Origin: Saccoglossus kowalevskii
Lineage: Eukaryota > Hemichordata > Enteropneusta > Harrimaniidae
Assembly (NCBI RefSeq): GCF_000003605.2
Contig: NW_003112478.1
Location: forward strand, 57,443-121,442
DNA length: 64,000 bases
Reading direction: 5' to 3'
Every line of letters begins with the position of its first letter. Position 1 is the first letter of the stretch. Of the stretch, positions 39,126 to 52,492 are shown piece after piece. The notes below the pieces were generated by a model that saw nothing but the letters and a program-made list of their open reading frames with translations, did no database searches and had not been told where the DNA came from. The position numbers were made by a program, and so were the translations under genes.

Positions 39126-39894
39126 TTAAAATCTTTCTCTTATTCTGCCGTCCATGCAGTCGAAAGTAAGAGCATCGTAACCTTCTGGTCCACAACATTC
39201 AGGTAAAATCCATTTCTCCGCATTCACGGGAAACCCATCGCAGCATATGGTATCGTACATGTCGATTTCATTGTCTTCATCTCCGCATTTCTGAAATTAA
39301 TCACATATTACATGTCTAAACAAATTGTGTACTTCATTACCACGCTACCCATAATTTGATAACAAGACGCTTTTTTCGCTATTATTTGTATATGGCGGGT
39401 GAAACACAATGAGCTCACATTTATCATTCAACTAAATCGTTGATTTACCGTCTCCTAAATACATTTTGTAATATTGCTCAACCGTTCGAAGTGTCAGTAT
39501 ATATCGAAATTTTAAATAATGTTTTTATTTTCGTGGCAAGCGACAAACACACACTTATAAAAACGAATGAAAATGTGTTATGTGCTATATTTATTATAAA
39601 TGATTTTCTTTTTCTACTTTCAGCAGACGTATCAGGCGTCTTCATATAAATTTAATTCTAACATTTTAAAACTTGAAATTGAAATTTCATGGACACCAAC
39701 AATATCGGACAAACTAACAACACTAATGAAAGTTGGCTTTGGTCAAACAAAAGATTAGTTATACGTTCACAAACCATTGTTCTTTTGCTGTCAGGTGCAC
39801 GGCCTCTTGAGCGATTTCTGTTTCGAGTATACGTTCCTGCCATCGTGAGTTCAACCAAAACAAGAAGTAACAGTGCAACTATTATACGGTTCAT
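39126..39894 (-). CDS. Small secreted cysteine protein, galaxin-like, with NR/RGR tract (paralog B)
   Basis: Two coding exons: 39775-39894 (40 codons) and 39126-39290 (54 codons plus TAA), 94 residues. The donor ATG|GTTTGT at 39774 and the acceptor ttaatttcag ending at 39291 are phase 0, the same position and phase as in paralog A. Residues 1-20 are a signal peptide (core IIVALLLLVLVELTMA). A basic tract RNRNRSRGR (24-32) and SKRTM end exon 1. Exon 2 has C42, YD (52-53) followed by CCDG (56-59), then ILPECC (68-73), YD (78-79), C85 and DG (87-88). The second block is CC-x4-YD-x5-C-x-DG, shared with paralog A; the first looks like the tail of another such repeat. The six cysteines of the mature protein could form three disulfides. 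A second acceptor (ttatattccttccag) about 26 bp before the ATG implies an untranslated first exon. Structural-matrix, mucus or effector roles are all possible. Confidence 0.78.
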
Positions 39895-39920
39895 GTTGGT
39901 ATTTTATTTTAGTAGAGTAT

Positions 39921-42900
39921 CTGGAAGGAATATAATCAAGAACAGATTATGATTTAGTATTAATAAGAGTATGGTTCTTGTGTTAACAGAGCAATTTTTT
40001 TACATCAGTAAAATATAAACTAAACGCAAATTCACAATAAATTTGTTGAAATAATCTTAGATTCACGTCTTCTGGAAATCAAATATATGCACGCACTTCA
40101 TTTCAGGATTTATGGCGGTGTTAGGTTGGGCAGCTGACTGTATATCAAACACGCTTGGGACTAAGGTTATGTATATGTGTAGGTGACCCACTATCAAGTA
40201 AAATGTCATAAACATGTTTGATAGTTCAAGATATGCCAATGACAACAATGTATTGTACACCCACAAACACTGAAAACTTCATGAATTATAAAAAAAGTAG
40301 TAATACTAATAAAAGAACTTGAAATTAAAACATAATTATTGTAAATTTTCAGTTAGCACTTGCAATTATTTCTAAAACGGCATTATTGTAACATAGTTTA
40401 AAATTAAGTAATGTGTTTTAGCGACATACAACATGTTTAGCTAGGAATTAAACAGAGAATACAGCAAGCCTCGCATATCTTGCATATAGCAAGACGCACT
40501 ATTGTAGTTTCGTAAAAGTGGGAGGCTTTTTTAAATTGATTTCCAAGCACCATACGTTATTCCATAACCAATTTTTGAAGTAACTTTTACAAACTATAAT
40601 ATTAATGTTGTTTCAGTCTGCAAGCATATATCTTAGGTATATGGTCATATAGTCCGAAACAGCGCGCTTTGTCTAAAAACTCAGACATAGATTTCACTGT
40701 ATTGTATATTAGTAAGCACACTGAGAATACAATTTCACACACAAGAAAAGATACAAGTAAAATATTAATATTAAGTATTAGTATAATCTTCAAATAACAA
40801 TAATCTTTTATCACATTTACTGAAATATACATGTTCTAGATAAAATAAAGATGAAACCATGATTGATCGAGGAAATTGGGTTGTAAAAATGAAAACACCT
40901 CGATTAATTTTAGAATGAAATATATTATTAATATATAATGATATGTGCGAAAATGTATGGTTTTAATAAGATCAGTTCCGGATGATAAAGATAATGGACG
41001 ATTCACTTGTGAGAGGTTACACCTGGAATTGAAAAACGCTTCCCTGCCCACGCTCATATATTCCACGGGAAACTAGTAACAGGTTCACGATTTAATTAAC
41101 ATACCGAGCTTCGTGGGAATGACGTATACAGATCGTAACTGGAGTCATATTGCAGAAAACACTACATAACAATGAAGCACATATTCCCATTGCTTGCAAC
41201 GCATTGTTTATGAATATTTAAAAAATCGATTTAATTGTGAAACTGAAACGTTCGCTGAAACACTCACAACTGACAAACGCGCACCGAAACTACTTTCTAC
41301 TTTGAACTAGTATGACGTGCTACGTGACCTTAGGAAGTTAAGTTATTATCTTTGGTGTAAAATCCCATTTCTATTTACAAACATCGAACCTGATTCTCGT
41401 TAACAACGTGCCACTATTTTGTGTCACACATATGGTCTGACAACTTTTTGTCGACAAGAGTTTGTTGATAAATTGGACAAATTATAGACTATTTTTTGGT
41501 TTACCGTATCAGGCATGCGTGTTGACTTGTTGTTCAGTTCAAGTGCACGCAAGATGTGCATTAGTTAACAGCATATGGTTGTTTCATGAAAACGTAAATG
41601 TATTGTTCGTGTTTGACCTTCAGAAAGCCTCGTTTCCCGAGAGAATTGGTCTGATAAATGAGCATCCATCCCCGCGCTACCGGTTAATCTCCCCTAAATC
41701 AGTTTTTAAATGATGAACATGAACACAGTTCGTCAATCAGATAGTTTATTATTAAGCCACACAGAACAAGGTGATAATTGCCCTTCTCTTGTCATTTGAT
41801 AATTTGTTATTCACCCATTCAAGGGTTACTTTAGATTCTCAGAAGATTTTCACGAAAACCTAATTGTGGTCTTTCGAGTGTTTAATGATCTATGGTTACA
41901 ATCATCTACCGTGTGTTATTGATTCTGTTTTTTGGACATCGCACGCACAAGAAAACTCATCACCCATAAGTTCCTTGGATGTAATTAGGAGGCATAGTGC
42001 GCATCAAGGAGTTTTCAATGCCAGTGGTGTCGCATGAGTAGACAGTGTTTATTACGACTTGTTTGTCGGTGTCATGCACTTGTCGTGCGGGGAATTTCGA
42101 GTAGTAAGTGTGTACAATTTCCGCGACGACCAACGTTATTGAAAAAAGCCGTATAAGAAAAATAATAATAATAAACAATTCCCTATAATATTGCCAATTA
42201 TGTATGTAATATAGATTTACATTAAAGGAAATGTATGTTTACCTGTGTATTACCTGTGTAATTATCGTCGTGCTTGTGTGCAATCGTACAACTATTGCAC
42301 ATATCTCGGGAGAATTATCGGAGAACGAAAATCGCGGCACATAAAATACGTACTATATTATGTGTCATCACACAACTTATCCGGTTTCCAAAATAGTATT
42401 TCAAATATTTGTCGTTGCTTATATTACCGAACGTTTACGGGTACATGTGAGTGCATACATGTAAAAGTTTTTTGAATATGTAACAATTATTATAGTATTT
42501 TGATGAAATTTCATTTCAAATGGAAGGTCAACAAAGTATAGCTTAATACAAAGTCATTGTTTCTATATAAACTAGCTCGGTACCCATATATATGTATATG
42601 GTTAATTAATCGTTAATTAGTATTAGTGCATTTCATCCGATGCCGACTTAGTTATACTAGTTATACAAAACGTGACTTGGTGTACTCTGAAAAAAACTGA
42701 CGAAAGTTACTTGGTTTTGAACAATTTCACAAAGTTTCCCTACTGAAACGTTACTGCTCGACATTTGACATTTTATCTTTGTCGTATTTCAAAACCAAAC
42801 ATTCATAAAACTCATTTTCGTAACATTAAGTCAATTATTTACCTAATTATGACTAAAACTGATAAATTGTATGTTTATATTTCTTTTTGTGTGTTGTAAC

Positions 42901-44992
42901 TTTAGTATTTATTTTCTCGTTTCTGTGTTAGGAGAGTAAAATTAATGAGGTTATTAACCCAACTGGACCCCAACCCCCACTAAAACTATCTGCGTATTTT
43001 CAGTTGAATGTTTAATATTATTTAGGTGTAAATAAATCAAAATCTGAATCTATTAAGAATATTAAGAATCACAGCTGACTGTAAAAAGCCGTATATCACT
43101 TCAATTGACAATATGTGTTGCAAGTTAACCACAATTATACATTGTAAATCAAACAGCACTGCTTATGAATAAATCACTTTCAAGGAAAGTGACTACGATT
43201 TGTTCACAACCTTTATTTATAAAGCGATACCATAGTTGGTAATACGGGATTCTTTATTGTAGATACTTATATAAACAACACTGTACAGGTTACTGTGACG
43301 ATTCGCACTGATCCCTCGTGATCAATTTTATAGCCGTACGTTGTTGTCGCGTACATTTTGATAAGCGTAAATTGTATTGCATAGGCACTAGGGACAGTGG
43401 ACAAGACGACAAATTAGTTTGTAGGTGTAGGGACGTATTCCGCTCGCACTTCAGCAACATCACACGTGCTGTGACGGACACCCTCTGCGGACACCGCAGC
43501 CTGCCTTGATTACCCAAGGTAATGTATTAACGGCATTCAATCATGATTTAGGATGTCTGAAGAAATTCACCTTATAAATCATTTATATAATGTGCTGAAG
43601 TTTGGGAATTATTGTTCAGTCGTTTATTTATCCATTTAATCTGTAGTATGATACCAATAAATTGATTGATTGAAATTATCATAAACATTACCCCTCAGAG
43701 AAACACAATTTAAGTCAATTGGTAACATAGGGAACATATCTTAGTATCTTGCAAAGTGTTGTTTTTATCTTGGTTTATTCAAGACAGCTTCGAGATAAAC
43801 AAAATAAGGAACTGAATGGCGGTAATTACTCTGTATCACAAATACACGAGTTCTGTTTCACTAGGGTGGGATAGTGAAGCAAGTAGTGAGATATTGTGTT
43901 CTAAATTGAAACGCAACTTACTTCTCCAGTATGTTCAATTATGACCAGACGTTAAATCGTATGTTTGAGTTCATATACATTTGAAACGCTATCTGAATAT
44001 TTTAAACATTGACAATCTGTTTTGCTTGTGCTAATGCGATTTTCTGTCCACAGAATGTATCGACGCAATTTTTTGCCATGAAATATACTTTTACAACGAA
44101 TTTAGGTTTTTACAAATAACATGTAATCATTTTGTGACGTCACGACATTGAATTTTCTACGCAATAATATGGCGTCATTTAAAGATCTTAAAGTTTCAAT
44201 AACAGCGGTACTCCACGAAACACGCATGGCTAGATCACATTAGCAACCACAATGCAATGACATGTCGATTTGTGGAAGCGAAGGGTGCTTAAACAAAATC
44301 AAAGTGCCAAATAACCTCTTCTCCGATCGCTCAAAATAGCTTTAAAACTCGTAAAGTAGGTGTATCGCGTGGGCGTGTTATCATTATGCACCATATAGTT
44401 GATGAGAAGACAGCGATTGAAAGATCAGGTCGGGCATAAACAAAAATTAATCAGTGGTTATCTCATATTACCTTCCCCAAATGGCATGTTGTTAGACTTA
44501 AATAGTAGATAATTGTATAGGTAATTGCACATGATGTATCGCAATAAGAACTTTGCGCAATAAATGAGTTTGTACAATCTACGACAGAAAGCATTTGCTG
44601 GGCCAGTTTACCCTATTTTAACACGTGCAATACTCGTCTCTGGCTGTGTTACATACAATGATAAACGAATACCAATATGATATAACTTATATTGTGGATC
44701 ATTTTCATCATGTGCGCTAACTACAATTACGTTTCCAATATTTCACACACCTTAGTGCCTACCATACAGAATAAACTGTGTTGCTTCGAATCTAGTAAAG
44801 TAAAACATCAGCCTGAGCGGCATGTTTAAAAAAACAAATCAGAAACGTACAAACATCGATCAACCTTTCTTTAACACGCATGGTATTTACGCAACTGAAG
44901 TAGTAAAGTCGCAAGATCGGTGTCGTGGGTCACTAATGTACGGCGTTGTTGTTGTACTTGTACATGTTACAAATCAGCAAAAAATGCCATCG
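39921..44992. other. Mostly non-coding stretch
   Basis: No complete gene could be supported. A + strand frame at 43331-43507 has a cysteine pattern resembling the galaxin-like exons; it is kept as an observation, not called as a gene. Confidence 0.45.
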
Positions 44993-44998
44993 TTTATT
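44993..44998 (-). terminator. Candidate poly-A signal of the membrane-protein gene
   Basis: AATAAA on the - strand about 200 bp downstream of the TAA at 45199, a normal distance for a short 3' UTR. Confidence 0.4.
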
Positions 44999-45198
44999 TT
45001 AGGGAGTATAAACAATGATAATTACGGGAGGTAAATAAGACTGGATTTTTAATAATCCAGAGTGGCATCAAAGCTGGCCTTTAGTTAAAGAGTTAATTAT
45101 TTAATATTATGGCAGACTGGTTCAACTGTCTCATAATGTAACACGCTTTATGAAACAATTACAGCATGGTTCCATTACATGTATGTTCATAAATGCGG

Positions 45199-46630
45199 TT
45201 ATGTATTGTTCAACTTGCTCCAGTGCCCTGAAATAACGAGAATTGGGGAAAAGTATGGAAGAAAGTACGCGATCCTCGCTAATCTACAAGCATCTAAGGT
45301 GATTACCTGAAATGCTCATGATGTAAGGCAGTTTTGTGTTTAAGACTCGCATGTTCAGAGAGACGCTAACATATACTATTGCAGAGTAGTAATTCATTGT
45401 TAGGAACTGGGTAACAAAAACGTAGTCACTATTAATATGTTCGACCATCGATTTAGAATATATAGGGATATGAACTAATAAAAAAATAAAGGTAGCAATA
45501 TATAATATTAATATGATCGTGCCAATTATCGGAGACATCTGTCGCCATGATCTACTGATGATATCATAGTTAGAATATGAAGATGAAGAAAACACTGCTC
45601 CAAAGGAAATAATGTATTGTGTAATTTTTCTTCATCCTTCGAGAACCATAAGTAAATTCACAGCACATGCAGTTATGGGAATATTAAATGGGAAATAAAA
45701 ATCAAAGAAAATTAAAAATACTTTGATCAATACTTTTTATTTCAAAATATTTCCTTTTTAGAAAGTTTTAAAAAATAGTCACATCGCCTATACTGAATGT
45801 TTTTGCTAATCCTTAACCACGATCGACCAATCTCTTAAATGTTGCCCGGTTATTTTAAATAACCTGTTGTCATTGAATTATTGGAAATTAAAGGTTTTAC
45901 GACATAATCATCGCTGACACACAATATATATGTACAAGAATAGTACTATTTTTATCAAGGTATATTAAAACTTTAAAATTGACTCTTCGAACTGGTGCAA
46001 TTGATATCATTTCATTTCTAAATGTATAAATAATTCAAATTTAAATTTGTAATTGTAGTTAAATTTTGTATTAGCAAGTAATAAAAAAATGAGTATAATG
46101 TCTGGATATCTGCATTAAATTTAAAAAAAACTCAATCAATTACAAGTTTTAGCTGTGTTATTGCCGGTGAGATAAACGTAACAACGCGAATTCAAGCATG
46201 GCGTACATACGAAGTTTTACCGATCCCATATTACTACTTAAACAAAGAAAAATAATCGAGCAATCGCATTTCAAAGCAATGATAGCATTTTTATGATCAT
46301 GGATAACATTCCAAGATACTTGGATTGCATGTCTCCGCAGGCAATTCGAAACAATCACATATATACTTGCAAATAGTATCACTCACCTATTGACGACTGG
46401 TTCGTTCCTTCAATACGCACGCTTATCTGCGCAGTAATCCGAGTATCAAGGGGCTTTATACGCGCGACAACACTCCCGACTGAATAAAACATACGTTTTA
46501 CTAAATAAATTATCACATCTGACAAATAGGACCGGAGCTTCTTATCATTTTCGCCTTCATTAAATAATTCATACTGTGCTTCGTGATGCATATAATATGG
46601 GCAGTTTAACCCTCCTCCTTCGAAGAACAT
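45199..46630 (-). CDS. Unrecognised membrane protein, three coding exons
   Basis: Exons: 46387-46630, 45307-45597 and 45199-45227, together 188 codons including TAA. All junctions are phase 1: donor ATAG|GTGAGT at 46386, acceptor cctttggag ending 45598, donor TCAG|GTAATC at 45306, acceptor tctcgttatttcag ending 45228. The last intron is only 79 bp. The start ATG has an in-frame stop two codons upstream. Residues 1-81 look soluble (GGGLNCPYYMHHEAQYELFN). Exon 2 has one clear membrane segment (IIGTIILILYIATFIFLLVHI) after SRSWRQMS and a second, weaker one (YVFVTQFLTMNYYSAIVYVSV). No family was recognised. The second acceptor is GAGCAG, a tandem NAGNAG site that could give proteins differing by one residue. 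The short last exon (HWSKLNNT) is the least certain part. The gene may be a truncated copy of a larger membrane protein. Confidence 0.55.
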
Positions 46631-47728
46631 TATTGGTTATATTACTACCTCGTATCCTAATTTGTCAGCATACATTACCGCTGGGTAGACGGAACGATAG
46701 TGACGTGTTCGATAATCGTTTCGAAGTCTGCATAATTTACGTAATAGTAATGTAAATCTTCTTCGACACACTATAGCGGACAGTTAAATATTCATTCAAT
46801 ACCACCACATAACGACCAACCCCTGAATTTATCGGGGCTGTATTTATGTTCTAACTCCAGTTGCAAAATAATTAACTGGTTATTCATTCGAGGAGGGAAA
46901 CAGTATTCCTCTTCGTTGTGGTGAATTATTATAATCAAACTAAAACACTCGAGAAAACATATGCATCACGTGCCTTTGTGGATTCACATGGAAATACAAT
47001 GTCATATATAACGCGGTAGTTTTTTCTATACATAGTGCTTTCAATAATGAATCGGAGTTGTCTGCATTTTAGCGCCAGTGGCTAAACGACAGTGATAGTC
47101 ATTGTATGATTGTACGTTTAAATTCCCGTTCATTTGAATATTCATTACATGTTTGGATACGATATGAAAATAATAGGTTTTTTTTGGAAACACGTAGCAG
47201 TGTTGTATTTCATGGCGGGTGGTGGTCGTCGCGTCGCGTCCTGTTCGATATGGGAAATACATTGTTTGTTTACATGAAATTCGAACACGGGCTGTGACCA
47301 CCGCCTTACGTATGCAAATTAAAGGTGCCTGCAATTTATTAAGAAATATACACAGTTTAATAGTGTGCGGACGTAACAAATATATATCCGTTTTCGAAAT
47401 ATCGATGTCCATTATGCAATTTGTATATGTTTACACAATGAACACGTGTGCTTGGTCACGGACTTGTACAACATTGTGAGTATTGTGATAGGTTTGCGCA
47501 ACCGTTATTTTGAAACCGGTATTTAGAATGAGCGTCAATGGAGATCCTATTAGCTTTATATATTCGTGGATAGACAAGTCGGCTGACTAAAAACATGCGA
47601 AAGTACAAAAGCAATACTTTGCTGAGCGAATGATTTCGTAAAATAAATGAAAAGTAACAGTAGAAAGTGCGGTGTCCTGGAACTCTTTTCCACTTAAACA
47701 TGGTATTGTGCTTCCCACCGCATAGTCT
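46631..47728. other. Non-coding stretch upstream of the membrane-protein gene
   Basis: Overlapping frames on both strands at 47041-47479 are open but show no domain or splice context. No promoter motif could be fixed. Confidence 0.45.
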
Positions 47729-49380
47729 TAATATGAGGCTATTACTAGTATACCTCAAAGTATACACGAAGACAGTAAGTATAGCTGGAGTATCGACCGA
47801 AAAATGTTTAGAACAGAATCGGAAACTTCTTTGTGTGGAGCCCGGTCAAACTCTGGTAGCAGCCATGTTTGTTTTTTATTATTACCTTGCCCGTACCATC
47901 AAAGATGGAAGGGAAAGGTATATTAAGGGAAAAATTTTGTCCGGCGTTGTCGTCGTCGTCGTCGGCGTCGTCGTCGTTAATAATTGTCATTGTGTGCATA
48001 ATAACTTTACTAATTCTATTCCAAACTTTATCAAACTTGGTCACCCTATTCAACAGTATAAAGTCTTCCCTGAGTTTGAACAACAGATGTCCTGTATGAA
48101 AATATCATGCAAAAATTGAGAAAATCTGATAAAATATTTTGACTGTTTCTACTTGACTGATCACTGGTGATACACATCAAAGGTCACTGATCTCAGTGGA
48201 AATATGCATTGTTGTATGTGTTCAATGAAGCAAATGATTTATCTTGTAATAATATCCTTGGTAATGTATCTCAGAATTCCATACTGGGTTTCAAAACCAA
48301 CTCATGGAGAGATTGCACAGTCTGATACACATTTGCAAACCTACCAATAAAATCTTTACAGAAAACAAGATGTCAGAAAATCAATATAAGCACTCCTATG
48401 AACTGGGTGCTAACTTTGATCAAGATCTGAAGCTAATAGAAAATCTGTTTAGTTCAAAGTTATCAAATCAAAAACAAAAAAAATACATTAAAAGCAAAAC
48501 ATTTCATCCACATTTTAAAAAGAAAATTATTCTAAAATATATGTATTCTGTTTTTGACAAACAGTTCATTCGACAAATGAAAACTCACAGGAATATGTTT
48601 CAGCTATTAGAACAGAATGATAGAGTTTTTATAATACTAGTTTAAAAACGCACTTTAAAGATAGCAGTGTTTGAAGATGTAGATTCTCAGGAGGCAACAG
48701 TACTGTTGACTTCTCCCTCCACTGGACACCAACTATTTAAGTTGATTTGCATACAAAGCAGAGCTTGCAACATGATAGCTATTCATAAAGGGTGTTTTTT
48801 TTTACTTTTCATATAATACAGTAGTCACACAATGAGGCAGTTCATATTTGTCTCAGTGAATCATTAATTTTTGGCAGACACCTGTACAAAATACGTGGAC
48901 TAAAGCCAGCTAAATTTTTCTGTTATCTTGCACGTTTTATGAATCTATTCACACTTTTTTTTGCAATGAGACATTTGTTTTTATTCTAAAATATCTGAAT
49001 TACTTTGAATAAAGCTGGAAATTATGTTCCTTAAAATAATTAAACAAATAAGGCACCAATGTTTTTGTAAGATATTTACATCTTTTAAGGACATTCGGTA
49101 GACTGATTCCCCACTGTTGGTTCAAAAACTTGTTTGTATTCAAAATTAATTATGACAATGCATATTTATATTGAAACAAACTATGATAAAGGGAATTATA
49201 TTATATAACAAAGGGCAAGGTCACCAGAGTTTAACTATGTTTAGAGGACGCTTACGCGCGTGATCATTCCACATTTGGAATTCGCATTTCCTAATATGGT
49301 AGAATGAAAATATCCCGTAAAACGCCGCAAAATTACGGCACGCTGTAACATATGGCGTTACGGTGACAGATGTATAATAA
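47729..49380 (+). repeat. Interspersed repeat family R1, copy 2, split by an insertion
   Basis: The left part 47729-47883 matches copies 1 and 3 up to catgtttgttttttattatt. The right part 49241-49380 resumes at tagaggacgcttacgcg and runs to gacagatgtataataa. In the other copies these two pieces are directly joined, so the DNA between them is an insertion. Confidence 0.8.
47884..49221. mobile_element. 1.34-kb insertion with 9-bp terminal inverted repeats
   Basis: The segment interrupts R1 copy 2. It begins with accttgccc (47884-47892) and ends with the exact reverse complement gggcaaggt (49213-49221), suggesting a non-autonomous DNA transposon. Nineteen extra bases (49222-49240) separate the right end from the resumed R1 sequence, and no target duplication is obvious, so the right boundary is uncertain. 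Inside are a GTC triplet run (47946-47975) and a 113-codon + frame (48304-48645), Lys- and Gln-rich and without a recognised transposase motif. Confidence 0.5.
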
Positions 49381-52300
49381 TATTTTTTTATAAAACGACA
49401 AAACTTAGTTCGCATACCCGACGTATTTTTCGTTCTTTAAATCAGCCAATCACCGGGAAGTGTCCAGGAAATGCCGGTGTTGGACACGTCCATTCAAAAA
49501 TGATAAAATTTACTGCGCAAACACAGAACTTAACTTCATAAATGATACAACGCCTCACGAAATAAACATTGCAAAATGAGGAAGGCGTCTATTTCATTTC
49601 TTGTAGTGGGGTCGTTCAGTGGTTAAACACGTGACGTATAAATGGAATCGCTATCGCTGGAATAACAGCCTATTTGATTTAACGATTAACACTTGACATC
49701 GCAGCGTGATATCATCTTGTGCTGCCTAGATGGCTGCCGATTAGTGTTTCCGTGGTAATTGGAATCAGTGCCACGACAAGTATTACTCACACGAATCATT
49801 GGATACATTACCGCGGTACCTGAATAACATAGTTACAAAGTTCTAATTAGCGAATGCTGTGTTGATTATTTTTGCTTGTGCAGACATCGACAAACCCTGC
49901 TTGATTAATTGGATTCAGTTGGCCAACTTTATAAGGTTTGTTATAGTTTTAAAATCAAGTACGTATTATCTCAAAAGTCGTGGTGACGCGGTTAAACAAT
50001 AGTTCTAAACATGGTAAAGAAACGGCGTACATGGACTGTATTCAAAGCCGTCTAATGTGGTGTATCTGCTTATCTTGTCGGATTTCAAGTAGATGTGGGT
50101 GGATTGGAGCACGGCGTACACAAGAACGATCCTTAATACAAAGCATTATTCGCGTTTGCCGAATGTATTTCTAGTAGCGTCGAACATCTCCATTCAACAG
50201 CTACTTTCAGTGTTTCTGTAAATAAATTAAATGCCTCCCTCGAATGCGCATCGCACTAAAAGCTTTCAAGTGCCGACACAATACATTACCACTGGGTGGT
50301 TAGAGATCTGTTAATATTTGTAGAATATTTAGTTTACTGTGTTCGAACAGATATAACTATTATTATGCTCACCCTGATTGCAAATTTTATTACTTTTACA
50401 AAATATTGCATTCAAATCATTTGATTGTTTAGCATATAGTAAATGAAGTACAAAGGTACTGACGTTAAAAAAATAAATGTGACCACAGATTTATGCGCAT
50501 TTTTATGTGAAACATGTTCAAGTTGTATTTCCTGTTCATGTTAATTGTTGATGGCCCGATTAACACACTGGGAACGAATGAAACATTGTTCAGAATTATA
50601 TGAAAACAAATATAATCAATATACCATACCGTAGATTCGCTAAAATCGTTCTATCGTGCACCTAGGTAAATATAATATTCTAATTTGAACGAACGCGTGC
50701 TGTAATTAAAATTAATTGTTTATGAACGAAAGTGCCGAAATGTACGTGTACGTTTACGTGAAAAGGGGAACCACTCACCGTGAAGCCAAGTGATGAAAAC
50801 ACCCCGGTCTGCTGAGCGCAATTCTTTCACAGTAATGCAATAAAAATATGTTTTACTGAACAGTGTATTCGTCTTTTAAATATTTTATTTTCTCCTAAGC
50901 TGATTCTGGCAGCTCTATCGATAATTTATATTGTTTCTTGTACTTTTGTTTTGTTTTTGGTTGTGGAAGTGTATGTCTTGATGAATGTAGCACTCTATGT
51001 GGCGCAGCATCGTCATCAATCACAAACAAAGACTGGTGCAGTTACTTCATCGTTTTTTTAGTTTAGGGAACATGCTAACAGTGTAATATTCGAGGAGTTA
51101 TTCGATAACATTAATTTATACGTGCTGTTACAGAGGAGATTCGGCTAATTGAAATAACAAGCTGATATAACTCGTGATATAATTGATCAACCAATTGCAT
51201 TTGACTAAGTAAATAAAATTAAATGAACATTTACCAAGAATTGAGGTATTTAAAGAGGACTTTTATCACTCTGTACATGAAATTTGAGATTTATGCAAAC
51301 ATGTAGTTGCTTTCCTTTTGTGAAAACCTTTCAACTTGAATCTCAATGTAATTTTAATAGACAAGGTCAAGGCAAAAACAAAAACAAAACATAACGCATT
51401 ACCAATAATCCGTACAATTTAGTAAATATTCCGTATAAGAGAGCATTATGAAATGAATTCCAACCTAGAGAAAAGCAGACTTCAGGAATTTAGTACGGTT
51501 TAGCACGATAGTCAGCTTTAAAAAAATATAGGACTGATGTGTGTTTTTATAACGGCGAGAAAAACGTAGTAATGGAAAACATGTAATTTCGAGAATAAAA
51601 GTTATACACTTGTAGTACGATTAACATTGGACAGGTGTTGTGAAATAAATCCATAGTATTGCCTAATCTTCTGTAAGCAGCTTCATTGATACATAAATGA
51701 TGTAGAAGTTTGAAGTAACCGTGTGACATTCGCAAAGGCTAGTAAAACTGCATATTAGTATTATTACTAAATGATGGCTACCTCGGGTAAAACCGAAGTA
51801 ATCTATTTCTACCGGGCCCAACATAGCGTAGCTTTTGTTGAGGGCGGGTTTCACGTGGCACATAAGTTAATGCGATATAACTATATTGTTTTTGTCGATC
51901 CCCGAGCAAAAGATAACAATAAAAAATTCACCAATTACAAACACCCGGCAATAAATTCGACCCCCACCTCCAAACGACATAACGAATCCAAGGAAATATA
52001 TACTATTACAATGGACGGAAGTCAGATAACACCAATCATAACATAAATTATTTGGGGAAAGTCAGTGATTAGATGAAATAAAATTATCGAACTAATTTAT
52101 GTTAACAGTTGCCTTCGCCTGCGCGTTACGTTGAGTGCAAAACAAGGCTGAAATATTTTCTGCCCTTTTTGTGTTATTATTATAAAGGCATGTTTAATGT
52201 ACCCCCTATAACCATCACTTATCGAAATATAATCGATATTATCGATTGTAATATTATTGTATAAGCAAAATAATTCACAACAGGTCTTACAGAATGACTT

Positions 52301-52480
52301 AGTTCTTAAGGTGCATGAAATAATACCGGACTTGTTGGTCCCATTGCCAAGGATGTAACTAAACGTACACACAGTGTCCAAGCCATACATACTTTCCACT
52401 CGTACTTAAAGCTAAAAGATACATCTTTGCACTCAACTAGCAAGCACCGTAACATGGAAACGAGCTCCTACGCTTTGAAC
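49381..52480. other. Non-coding stretch
   Basis: No gene could be supported; only short frames without domain or splice context. Confidence 0.5.
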
Positions 52481-52492
52481 GAGGCCGCTGTC

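Noticed and set aside
48304-48645. 113-codon + frame inside the 1.34-kb insertion
   Set aside because: Lys/Gln-rich without a transposase motif; cannot be supported as a gene.
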